Assembly (NCBI GenBank): GCA_038501195.1
Contig: JBBPUQ010000001.1
Span: forward strand, 248,001-312,000
DNA: 64,000 nt
Direction: 5' to 3'
Source of the DNA: Nemania diffusa
Taxonomy: Eukaryota > Ascomycota > Sordariomycetes > Xylariales > Xylariaceae
Below the pieces are notes generated by a model that saw nothing but the letters and a program-made list of their open reading frames with translations, was not told the origin of the DNA and made no database searches. Positions within the stretch are counted from its first letter, which is position 1. Each line of letters begins with the position of its first letter. The position numbers and the translations under genes are program-made. Positions 11,736 to 23,492 of the stretch are shown here, piece by piece.

Positions 11736-12060
11736 TGTCACACGGCCAAGACTGCCTTAGACCTACAGGAAGCTATTGACTGGTTATATGCATATGCACC
11801 TAATAGTTTAAGACTTAACTTATTTATATAAAAGCTATTAGATAGAGCAGGTTATTTAGACCTGCAACTATATGTAAGAAGAACCAACAGTTTTAGAAGT
11901 ACTAGATTGTATAAACTGTAGCTTAAGAGCTTTTAAGTATAAAAAGAACTGATTTTTTTAGATTGAAAGAAAAAAGAAAATTATAGATTTTATAAAACTA
12001 AAATGATTTATTAGCTGAATAAACTTTGTTTTAAGTTTTATAAAATAAGCTTTTGTTATA
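11736..12060 (+). repeat. Left LTR (325 bp)
   Basis: Begins TGTCACACGGCC and ends at the degraded TA (originally CA) at 12059-12060. It aligns end to end with 18708-19032. The first third keeps C and G while the rest is mutated. Confidence 0.88.
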
Positions 12061-15000
12061 AATAAATTACTTTTTATTTAAAAAGACTTTTATATATATA
12101 ACTACTATTTAATACTATTTTTTTTTTTTTAGGATTCAATTTTATTTATTTTTTATAAGCTTTTATGCTTTTTAAGCTTATAATGTTTATATTTATTGCT
12201 AGTAACTTTACTGCTAACTGACTATTTGTAATAATATCTGTTACTAGCAGTAGTATTATTTTATATTTATTTGTTAGTTCAATAGTTATATTATTTGTAA
12301 ATATTTCTGCTTTAGCTTTATAAAAATCTAAAAATAATAAGTTTAAAAAAAATTTAAATAAATTAAAAAATTTAAAAGATTTTAATAAATTAGAAAATAA
12401 AAAAAATCTTTTATTTTTTAATAAAAAAGCTAAGTAATTTAGCTTAAAAGAAAAAAAAAACTTCATATTTAAAAAAGCTATTTTTAAGCTACTATATGAT
12501 TTATTTTTAGTACTGCTTTAAAAATTACTTGTTCTTTTATATATAAATTTTATACGATTATTATTTTTATTACTAATATATTTATTTTTTTTTTAAATAT
12601 TAATATAAAAACTTAAAAAAACTTTTTTTATTATTATATATATAAAAATACTATATATTGTTTTTAATATTTTAAATATTTTTTTAATATTTATTTTATT
12701 TTTTGTTAAAGCTATTTTATTTTTTATTGATTATTTATACAGTTTATAAATAGCTTAATTTTTATTATTAATACTTTTATAAAATTGCTTATATTTTTAA
12801 CAAGTTTTGTTATATAAACAGTTTTTTGTTAAATTAATTATAGTAATACTAAAGCTAACTATTAAAACAATATTTTAGCTTAATAACATTTTAATATTAT
12901 ATAAACTTTTTAACTTTTAATATATTACTACTTATAAAAATAAAAACATTTAAATAATAAATGTTATAGTTTAAAACTTTTTTATATAAGCGTTTAAATT
13001 GTATTAGCAAATATAAAATATATATAAATTAATTTAAATTTTAGTATATAATATATTTAAAATATATATTAACTAAAGCTAATTTATTCAAAAATTTTAT
13101 ACTTTTATATAATATATTTATAACATTATAGCAATAATATATCGAGCTAATATAAAAGTTTAAAAAGTGCAAGTTTTATAATTTTAAATTTAAATATAAA
13201 ACATAAACTTAATATTTATATAAAAAGCTTAAACAGCTATTATATAATTAACAAATAACTTGTTAATATATAGCAAAACTATTAAAAAACTCCAAAACAT
13301 AGCAAAAATTTACTATAACACTTTTTATACACTTTATTTTAAAGTATAAAAACAAAAACAAGTTTATACTAAATTAGTTGTAGATTTTAATATATAAACT
13401 AGTGCTACAAAAAAACAATTATAGAACTTTTATAGCAAAACTATCGACTTTGTATAAATTATTAACTTCTGTTTATATATAAAAACAGCTGTTAAAAAAA
13501 TGTAAAAGCAATTATAAAATAATTAAAAAGTAAATGTTAATTTTATTATTAGCAATTTTTAAAAAAAAAACATAATAGCTAAATTTATAATATAATCTTT
13601 AGTTTTTGTTAATAGACCTTTTATAAATAAAATTTTATTTAAACTTACTACTAAATATTTTAGTAGCAAAGCTTACATATAAAAACAATTAACTAGTAAA
13701 TACTTTTAAACGATATAAATACGCAGTATTTTAAAAGCAGCAGCTATTTAATACTAGATTATATATATTTAGCTTATAACGTTAACAAATACTAAAAACT
13801 TAGAAAATTTTAACTTAAATAAATTTAATAATAAATATAAACTTTCGATTTTATTATAAAGTTTTTTATAAAAACTACTGCAAAAGCTTGCAAATAATAA
13901 TAAAAATAATAACAACGATTTACTCTGACTTATAAGCAGTAAAAACAAATTAGTACAAGCTATAAAATATTTAATTTATTTTTTAACAACTATAACAATT
14001 AATTTTATATAATTAAATAAACTTATTAATTATAATAGTAAGAATTTTTTAAAGTTTTAGCTATAGTAAAGCTAGATATAAATATATATATAGATTTATA
14101 CTAACATTTTTTTAAACAATTATATATAAATCAATTAAATTAACTTTTTATTAATTAATAAAACTTAAATATAATATTAACAAAAAGTTTTTTAGTTAAA
14201 CTAATTAAGTTTTTAAAACTGTTAGCTAGTTTATAAAACTGTTTTAAAAAATTGTTTTTAAAACTTTTTTAAAAAATACTAAAACTTCAAAAAAATATAT
14301 AAATTAAAATATTAAAGCAATATAGCGTAATATTTTATAAAGTTATTAAATTTTAATAAAATTATTAAATAGTTTAAAACTATATTTTAAACTTATATAG
14401 TTAAAACTTTTTTTAATAAAATTACTAAGTTAGTTTATAATAAAAAAAATAGCTTTTTTAAAAATAACAATAACTTTTTTAAAGCTATTAAAAAAACTAG
14501 CTAAATTTATAAAAATATATTGATTAATTTAAACATTTTATTAAAAAAAAAGCTTATTTTGATATAAAAGCATTTAAAGTTAAGCTAAACTAATAACAAA
14601 TATAAAAATTGCTTTAACTTTAGCAACTAAAATCGATTTTTAAAAAAAAACGCTAGCAAAAAACTTGCTAATAAAAACTTAAAAAAGCTAGTTAAAATTA
14701 ACTTTAAACTAAAGCGTTAAATATTTAATAAAAACGCTTTAGTTAATATTGCTTAAACTATTATTAATTAATTTAAAAAAAATAAAAAAGTATATTAACG
14801 CTATAGCTATAACAACTATTAAACTTTAGCTTGTTTTGTTTAAAAAAACATCAATAAGCAAAACTTATTTTTAGTACTAAAAAAAATCTTTACTACTAAA
14901 TATAAAAGCAATAAAAAATTATTACTGCTTATTTAAAAAAAAACTAAAGTAAATACAATTGTATTAAATTAACTTACGTTTTATTTTATTAAAATAAAAA

Positions 15001-18000
15001 ACTTTGATTTAAATTTTTAAATAGCTTTTATACTATATTTTATAAAAATCTATAGCTAAATTAAAGTAAAATTATTGTAATTTCTGCTTTTAAAAAAAAC
15101 TGCGATATTAAACTAAACAATAGCAAATAAATCAACAAACAACTTAAATTTAACAAACAATTTATTATATTTATAACTTTTATATATAACAAAAAAAAAC
15201 ATCTAATATAAGTTTTACTAAATATTAATAGTTTAATATTAGTATTTTTTTTTATTTAAGTTTAAAAATAAAAGCTTTTAATTATTAAATATAAAACTTT
15301 AAAACTAATAATTACTTTTAATACTACTATTGTAAAAAAAAGCAAAAAATATTATATAAACGACTTAATATTTTAATATTAAAATAATTACTTTATTTGG
15401 CTTAACTTTGAACTAATTGCTTTCGATATATAATATAACGTTATTTTACTATAATAATAAATAAAATAATATTAGCTAGCTTACTTTTTTAGTAAAAGCA
15501 AAATATGATTTATTTTATACTACTGCTACAAAAACTGTACTAATTAAACTATATTAAAACAGTTAAAAATAAATTTCTATAACGTTATATCAATATAAGC
15601 AGCAGCTTAAGCTACTTTAAAAAATATACTAGTTAAATTTTAAAAGTATTTATTAATTATAAATAAAAAAGCTGCTATAAAATTTCTGAACTATTAACTA
15701 TAAAACTACAAAATAAACTTATATAAAAGCAAATTATTTTTATAGAAACTTTTATATGCTATAAATATAAAAAAACTTAATGCTTTTAAGCTATAGTTTA
15801 AAGAAATATTAAATAGCAGCTATATTTACAAATCGACTTTTTTATATAGAGTTTTTTTTATATTTATAGAAAAAAAGGATTTAAATAACTTTCTATATTT
15901 TGTAATAAACTATAAAAGATTTAACAAAATTACAATACCGATGCAGTATTTTATTTTTTTAATTAGCAAGCTTTAAGTTTGATTTTATATAGCTAAATAG
16001 TTTATTAAAATCGATTTAAAATTTAAGTTTTATTTAGTACAAATTAAAAAAAGTTACAAATAGAAAACTGCTTTTTGTTATAAATACAAGCTTTTTAAAT
16101 ATATTGTTATATTAATAGAGCTTATTAATATATTTACTATTTTTTAATTAATAATAAATAACATTTTTAAAAATTTTATTAATAACAAGCTATTTATATA
16201 TTTTAACAATCTTTTAATTTATATAAATATAATAAAAGAGTATAATTGCATTATAAAAAAGATATTCTAGCAACTAATCAAATATAACCTTGCTATTATA
16301 CTATAAAAGTACAAATAGGAAATATAAAAAGTAGAATTTTTCAGCTATATTATTAACATAAAAAAAATTGCTATAGCTAAAAACAAAATTGATTATATTA
16401 TCAAATAAAAAGTACTAAAAATTTTCAAAAAATGTTAACAATTTATAAACTTTACTAACTTTTATTAACAATTTATTAAAAATTTTTCTAAGATTATAAA
16501 GTTATTAACAAATGCTAACAAAAAAAATAAAAAAAACTAGAAATAAACAACAAAAATAAACGAAATATTCTGACTTTTTAAATATTATTTTATTACAGTT
16601 TCGATTTTTATATACTTTGACCCTAAATATATAATATATATTAAAACTAATATGTTAAACTTTGCTTTAAAAGCAGTTATGTTTTAAAAAAACAAGAATA
16701 AAAAGCTATAACTTATAGCTTTTTATTTTAAAAAGCTTATATTAGCTAAAATAAACTACAAAATTTACGATAAGGAATTATTTGCAATTGTAAACTCTTT
16801 TGATTAATAGAAACAATATTTAAAAAGAGCTAAATACTAGATCGAAATATATTTAAATCATTAAAATTTAATATATTTTATAATAGCTAAAGTTTTTAAT
16901 AGAAAGCAAGCATAGTAAGCTTAATAGTTATTAATATACTAGTTTATTATTAATTATAGATCTAGTAAATAAAACAAAAAAGCTGATATTTTATTTAGAT
17001 TGACTTAATATCGACTTAAAAAAAAAAGAGCTGAAAACTAGCTTATAAAGTCGGTTTTGTAAAATAAACATTTTTTGTACTTTAGTAGCCTCTTAGAACC
17101 AATATTTATATCTTTTGCTGTAGTTATATTAACTTTTTAACGATTTTGTAGCTTATTAGTATTTAAATAAACAACAAACTTTGTAAAACATATAAAAAAA
17201 GCAAAACTAAAAGATTTTAAATATATTTTAAAAATATAAACCTTATATAAAAATGTAGTAGTTACAAAAAACGGCTTATTATATAAAAAAAGATATTTAT
17301 AAATACTTTAAACTTTGTAGCAAAAAGTAATAAAATCAAAATATAATACTTTAGTTGCTAGTTATATAGGTATAAATAAAACTTTCGAGTTGATTATATG
17401 CAATTTTTAGTAGCTTAGCATCGAAAAAATTGTAAAGAACTTTATAAATAGCTACTTAAAATATTAACGCAACAAAACATTTAAATATGTACTTTTTAGT
17501 TATTTATAGTTTATAAAACTTTATTATAAGCTATAAAATATAATAGTAATAAATTTTATTACTAATTTGCTTTTTTTCAATAAATGTAATTTTATTTAAA
17601 TAATAGTTGACCTTTTTATTAAAATAAAGCATTTTATTTTATTAAAAGTAAAAAAAAAAAAAACTGAAAATTTTATTAAAATTTTCGCAAAAACTTATTA
17701 AAAGTATTATAACATTTTTTTTAATATAATATTTAACAAAAACTTTAAATTTATAGTGTATTTATAAAAAAACTTCTTTAAATTAGTAAGTATTAAACTC
17801 TGTATAAATATAGCATTTTATTTTTAAACCGATAGCTAGACTAAGCAATTAAATCAATCTTTCGAAGTTTATTTTTATACTTTTACAAACTATAAAATAT
17901 CAAATTAGAAAAACTTTTTACTGACTGTGGAATTTATGTATAATAATGCAACTTTTTTATTTATATATATAACTTTTTTTTATATTAATTATAGCTTCTA

Positions 18001-18707
18001 TTTTACAGCTTACAATTTATTTTTCGGTATATTTTGTAACTTAAGTAGTTAGCTATATATTTATTAAATAATTTAAATCTATAAAAAAACTAAAGCTTAT
18101 TTCGAAGCAAGCTGTAAAAAAATAAAAGAATGAGCTAACAAACATAAAAAAGAAGCTTTTATTTATAAAAAGAACTAACTAGTAATATTGAATGTACAAT
18201 ATATTAAAATTAAATAATTTGCTAAAAAATTTAACAACAAAATATTAAAGCTATTTAAAATTTAAAAAGTGATTTTGTTTACTGCTGTTAAGCTTATTTT
18301 ATTTAAAAAGTAAAAAATTTATAATTTGTTTTATATTTTGTTTATAGAGCTATACTACGTTAATAATTAAATATTGCTTAATTTTAACTAAGTTTTATAT
18401 AAAGCTGGACTTATAAAAGCTGCTAATAAATACTATGTTAATAAAATTATAAACTTTATAAAAACTTAAAAGTATATAAAGTATTTTATTAAATAAGAAA
18501 ATTAGTTAGCTAAAAAATATTAAATTTAAAAACTTTACAAATATTTATATAGCTTTAAAGCTAAAAAATCTATTAAAGAATTTTATACTTAGTAACTAAA
18601 GAAGCTTAAAAATATTTGCGTTAATAATAACAACTATATTAGTTTTTTAGCTAGATAAAAAGTAGTTATTATGTTTAAAAGCGAGCATAAAAAAAAAAGA
18701 AATATAG
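12061..18707 (+). pseudogene. Destroyed gag-pol interior of the retrotransposon
   Basis: About 6.6 kb with no usable reading frame. A Lys/Phe/Asn/Leu-rich open frame on the opposite strand at 12,146-12,466 is a composition artefact of A/T runs. Surviving cytosines lie largely in AGCT and ACT contexts, as expected if CpA sites were preferentially mutated. Protein-level remnants are limited to the pol segments listed for the whole element. Confidence 0.8.
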
Positions 18708-19032
18708 TATTATATAGCTAAAACTGCTTTAGATTTACAAAAAGCTATTAACTAGTTATATATATATATATTTAATAATTTAAAACTTAATTTACTTATA
18801 TAAAAGCTATTAAATAAAACAAGTTACTTGGACTTACAACTGTATGCAAGAAGAACTAATAGCTTTAAAAGTACTAGATTATATAAACTATAGCTTAAGA
18901 GCCTTTGGGTACAAAAGGGACTGATTTCTTTAAACTAAAAAGAAGGAAAGAATCATGGACCTTGTGAAACCAAAGTGATTTATTAGCTAAATAGACCTTA
19001 TTCCAAGCCCTATAAAATAAGCCCTTATCACA
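18708..19032 (+). repeat. Right LTR (325 bp)
   Basis: Begins TATTATATAGCT (RIP-mutated TGTCACACGGCC) and ends TTATCACA. Its 3' half is only lightly mutated (for example ccttgtgaaaccaaagtg), unlike the same part of the left LTR. Confidence 0.88.
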
Positions 19033-19037
19033 CCTAT
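19033..19037. repeat. Right target-site duplication CCTAT
   Basis: Identical to 11731-11735; confirms the element boundaries and a 5-bp staggered insertion. Confidence 0.8.
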
Positions 19038-19880
19038 CTAGGTAAGCCTTGGGTATTTAGTATGAGAACCTGTGGAATTTGAAGTCATTGGGTCTAAAAA
19101 TGTTATCTTTCATACTACCTATGATTTACAAGACTCATTCCTTCGCATGAAAAAGAATTCAGTGATGAACATAAAGTACGTGGTATGTAGGCGTGTCTCA
19201 AAGCCTGTAAGCTCCTCGCTGCCAGCATAATTTTCACAATAATAATAGTTTCCACAGCTAGTTATAAGTTTATTTTAAGGGTGTAATTTTATCAAAATAT
19301 AAATAAAGTTATAATTTTTATAAGAAACAGGCGTTGAAAAAAAAAAACCCTTGTGTTCTATTTTTAATTATAATATTAATAGAAGCTTTAATGTCACGGA
19401 GTGGGTTAGGTCCAACACAAGAAGTAGTATATAGAATAGATATCTTAGGTATATGGATCATCCAAGACTAAAGCCTGAAGATGGGAAGAGACTTCTTTGA
19501 TACATGTGCGAATAGTATATATAATATAGTTGGTGGTGTGCCAGTACTCTAGTAGATCGTAGTGGGATAATGCTGAGGTTTATTCCATTTTTTCAAGGCT
19601 TTAGTTACATGCACATGCTAACATTAAGCCTGCTCCTTTAACATTTAACATTTAACATTTAAGCTTAATACCACATTCTCTATTATAGCGCAGTATTGAT
19701 ATAATATATAATGGAAAAATAACAGTTTTGACCCCTTTAATAGACGAAACCTGCTATTTTAGTAAATAATTTCTTTTCATTAGAACCCAGTTGAGCTATG
19801 CAAATTATATATAAAGTCGGGAAACTCACGCTATATTAATTTGGACTGAAAGACAGAGGAAACCGTTCTAATGCCCGTAT
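19038..19880. other. AT-leaning intergenic stretch, no gene seen
   Basis: About 840 bp between the retrotransposon and the GTPase-ankyrin-hydrolase gene. It contains a short tandem run of TTAACA units near 19,640-19,660 and poly-A runs. No protein or RNA gene was recognised. Confidence 0.5.
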
Positions 19881-22625
19881 TTATGAAGTATTGCATGCTC
19901 TGATATAATCTTGCATCGCGCCGGAGACAGCCTTGTACCCATGATCGTAGCTATCCCGAAACTTACAGATTTCAGAGTGATTGGCATGGATTCCGGCGAC
20001 AACCTCCTTTTTCGCATGACCCACAAGGGCGGACTCATACGGCACAACCTGAAGGTGCTGTGTAAGCATACTATATCGGAGCTTGGTGCAATAAAGGCTT
20101 ACTAGTCCGTTGATTCCGTATATACCCATCATGCCCTTCGTCTCATAGAAAGAATGGACCCCGAAGTGCCCATCTTCAAGCATTCGCAGGAACATCTTTC
20201 GAAGATTCTCAAGCAATTCGTTGTTGGGTTTCAGGCCCCGCAAAACGCGTTCTGCCGGTTCTTGGAGTGCGAATTTGACGATGTTGCTTGCGACTAAGCC
20301 CCAGTTTGCCGCATGGGATCCCCCATGGGGTGTTCCTAGGAATACTATTCCTCTTGTCGACTCGTAAATGCTTAGGTACTGCGGCTGATGCTTGGATTCC
20401 CTCGAGTTCCCCAATGCCTTAACCTATCTGTCAACATTTCTCCAAAGACAGGCTAGAGCTTAGACTTACAACTTTGACAACTATGCCCCCTAGGCTGTGT
20501 GCAACAAATAGCAGAGGTCGATTGGGCTATGCACGTTAGTCTGTATTAAGTGTAAGTGGCAGATTTACGCACATCATCTTTCCGTTCTTGCTGTAGGGCA
20601 ATTAATAGATTATTTCCATGCTGGGAGATATTCTGTTGATCGCTTGCACTGAAGAACTGACCCAAAACATGAGTATCATAACCCCAAACTAGAATTCTAG
20701 AACGAGCAAAATCGTCTGATGCAGTAAGAAGGTCGCGGGGCCAAAAGACCGGATCTACTGATGCACCATGTTCCGCGACGCTACCTGGAGAACGCCTGAG
20801 TAGCCTGTCCGTAAAGGATCGCCTTTGAACATGACGATGAGGGTTGCCGTTATAAGTCCAAGTCCGTTCAGGATGCCCCTGCAGTCCGTGTACAAAAACA
20901 ATGCTATAGGCAGTTAGCTTTCTAGAAGACCTCGGTCTAGATGCTTTATGTTGTGGCTTACTCAATATTCGCCGTTTCTGGGGACCAAACTGTTGAGAAC
21001 CCTAGGTCAGAGATCGGTGGTCGCTTAGGTAAAGAGTTTGACTTCACATCAGTCGATGAATCCCTCGGGGTCTCAATGCCTGAGGAGGAAGCTGTGTAGT
21101 GATCGTGAATTGGAAGTAAACGTGCTGGGATCACACGGCCGTCCAAGTCCTCTAGTTGGTTATTCTCTATACGTGCGGTCTCCATATCAGGCACCAGTGG
21201 TATCTGGAGCCCTTCAGTTGCAGCACCCGCATCGAGGAGGGCTTTCATAGCACCATAGTTGCCATGGTCGTGCGCAGCTTTCAAGGCTGATCCGTATTTA
21301 CTACCCGGTGCATCAATGTCGACCCTGGCCCCTCTATCCAATAAAAGTTGGACCACGGTAGCATGCCCGGCGAAAGCAGCCATCTGAAGTACCGTGCAGT
21401 CCTTATTTCCGCGGCTTCGAATATTTGCTCCCGCGTTGAGGAGCTGTATAACAATCTGAGTGTCTCCATTCCAGCACGCGGCGTGAAGCGCTGTCCCGTA
21501 AGGGCCGCCCACGATGTCCACGTTGGCTTGCTTTTTCAGTAAGTGACTGACCACACTTGTGCGTCCGCGCGATGCGGCGGCGCTCAATGCGGTACCATGG
21601 GAGTCACCCGTCAGGTTAATTATCGCACCCTTGTGCAACAGCAGGCGGACAACTGCTAGGTGCCCTTCGGCGGCGGCCAATTGAAGGGGCGTCGATCCAG
21701 TAGCCTTGCGAGCGTTGACGGCTGCACCTCTTTTGATCAGGATATTGACTATGTTCACATGCCCGGCGGCAGAAGCCGAATGTAGAGCACTGCCATCATT
21801 AACCATCTGTTGATTGATATCAATATTGCATTTTACCAATGCAGTTACCATAGCTTCGTTGTTAGTTTGAGCTGATTTAATAAGTGACGCGGAAAGACGT
21901 TTGCGGCCAGAGGGTGTTGAGTCTTCGTTCGGTGGTATAACGATCCGACTTGATCCCAGAAACGTTCTTCTTCTGTGCTGATACAGCGAAGCATCCTGGT
22001 TTAGGAGCTGTGGACGCCCTTGGTTTATAATCTTTTGACGCCTTAGCCGGACGAGATCGTAAAAAACGAGCTCAACGTTTTTCGGCATCTTAGCTGATGT
22101 TTCCACAAAGCTGCATCCTAGGTCCTGGGCGAGAGTCAGTCCTTCTAACGGAGACACTTCTCGCTCCGTGTTCCTATCGCTCTTATTCCCGACTATAGTA
22201 ATAAGACTCGTATCGAAATCTGGATTCGGGCTCATTATCCGTGTGACCTGATTAAAAAATGATTTTACTCGATTGAAACTGCCCCGGCTGCTAATAGAGT
22301 AACATATGACGAACGCTTCGCCATCCTTAATCCACTCTTCTGTGAGACTGACATACTCTTCCTGGCCGGCAGTATCCATTAACTCTAGCAAGCAAGGGAT
22401 TCCATCGACGACTGTCTGTTTCAAGTAGGTGTCCTCGATAGTCGGATCATATGTCTCTACAAAATGGTTTAAGCTGACCTACGAGCTCGTAAGTATGTAT
22501 TTCAGCTGGGCCCAGTAAACCTGCTAGTGTTGGTTGGTGTGACAAACTTGGATAATGAGTGCGGTCTTCCCCGTACCTCCATCCCCTAATACCACGATCT
22601 TGTGCGTTTCCAGTCTACCCGACAT
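19881..22625 (-). CDS. Ras-like GTPase / ankyrin / alpha-beta hydrolase fusion protein
   Basis: Putative signalling or NLR-like protein. Model complement(join(19881..20048,20103..20417,20470..20526,20573..20921,20962..22478,22548..22625)), 827 aa, every junction in phase. Domains: Ras-like GTPase 1-160 with P-loop GDGGTGKT 14-21, switch I YDPTIED 36-42, DTAGQEEY 61-68, NKSD 124-127 and ETSAK 152-156; seven ankyrin repeats at about 210-450; a Ser/Pro-rich linker; and a SERAC1/PGAP1-like hydrolase from about 532 with VFVHGLQGHPERTW, nucleophile elbow AHSLGG, FLGTPHGG and a late His in GIHANHSEICKF. There is no CAAX box. The hydrolase frame has no ATG of its own before its first strand, so it must be spliced to the GTPase-ankyrin exon; that intron is only 40 nt (20922-20961) and is the weakest link. 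If it is not spliced, the stop at 20958 leaves a Ras-ankyrin protein alone. Confidence 0.82.
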
Positions 22626-23492
22626 AACAGTCAGAGTTTCAGAAGCTGTTGTGAAGCCTTGGGCGAGTTGTTATTTGCCAAGTGCTAGGCTAGTTTGGCT
22701 GGGTAGTGATGATCAGTGACGGGACTAAGTAGGTACCTATATACAGAATCTAGCGCTCTTGCTGCATGAGAGCTGAGCTTGGCAATTGGAGGCCTGCTCT
22801 TTGGACTCGTTCAACGATATTCTTGTGGCGGGGCGGATGGATCAACGTCATTTAGTAGGACTAGGTTAGTATTTACTTTAGTACTTGGTTTCTAAGGACT
22901 AACTAGTATTAGATTAGCAAATACTAAGACTATGTTGAAATACTGGTCTATTAAGAGGACTGGTAGAGCCAAAACTTTCTCATCAGACTCAACTGTAATT
23001 AATACTAGTATTTTAAATACTGACACTTAAAATACTCTTAGTATTAGGATTGGCAAGTACTAGATTAGTAGTACTAATTTTCAACACTGTACTAAGACTG
23101 CCATGTCGCTACCTATACATTTAACTAGGTAGATAACAAGCGTGTCATTTACCTATGGCGACAACAGGTATTTTGGAAAGTAGGTGCATAAGTCTGGAGT
23201 ACCTACAAGAGGGAAGTCTCAACCCTGACTGTATGGCTTTGCGTTACCTTCTCTTGTGCGGGGCGGAAGGTAGTATTGCATTATTTATTTACCCTGTGGT
23301 GCCAATGCTTCCACTCCCATGTATAATCTACCGTATAGCTCCTCGGCGCCTTCAATGGGTGTGCAATGTGCATATTCTCAGTAGACCTGAAAGGGCTCTC
23401 AGACTTACCTGCCTTCTCACGCCTACCCTCCTATTTAACCTAAGTTTCGAATTATTTTGAAGTAGATTTAACTGCTGCCCTACTCACCGGTC
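22626..23492. other. Divergent intergenic region between GTPase fusion and amidase
   Basis: Shared upstream region of two divergent genes. It holds a TAGTACT/AATACTAGTATT-rich segment at 22,857-23,085. A 101-codon open frame at 23,155-23,460 lacks protein-like features and is not called. Confidence 0.5.
22857..23085. repeat. Imperfect inverted-repeat segment rich in TAGTACT
   Basis: Ends resemble each other in inverted orientation (left part contains tagtacttgg, right part ggcaagtacta) and the middle has many ACTAGTATT-type words. It could be a decayed MITE or simply a low-complexity promoter region. Confidence 0.3.

Larger units (their letters stand above)
11736..19032 (+). mobile_element. 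RIP-degraded full-length Ty3/gypsy LTR retrotransposon
   Basis: A 7.3-kb element bounded by two 325-bp direct LTRs and a CCTAT target duplication. The interior is extremely AT-rich and full of stops, so it is dead, but plus-strand remnants still read in Ty3 order. Reverse transcriptase is near 15,890-16,500 (residues INYKRFNKIT, then FLISKL). RNase H is near 16,590-16,990 (YDKELFAIVNSFD at about 16,765-16,806). The integrase core is near 17,600-18,020 (DLFIKIKHFILLK, then TKQLNQSFEVYFYTF). RT, RNase H, integrase in this order defines Ty3/gypsy as opposed to Copia. A gag region should lie in 12.1-14.9 kb but cannot be recognised. A purine-rich run ending at 18707 is in the right place for a polypurine tract. 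Confidence 0.9.

Noticed and set aside
12146..12466. 106-codon minus-strand open frame rich in Lys, Phe, Asn and Leu
   Set aside because: Lies in the RIP-mutated interior of the Ty3 element; composition follows from A/T runs and it runs opposite to the pol remnants.
20546..20965. Hydrolase as an independent gene
   Set aside because: Its frame has no ATG before the first catalytic-domain strand; joining to the ankyrin exon by an intron fits in phase.
23155..23460. 101-codon plus-strand frame before the amidase
   Set aside because: No family resemblance, poor codon pattern, and it overlaps a likely promoter region.
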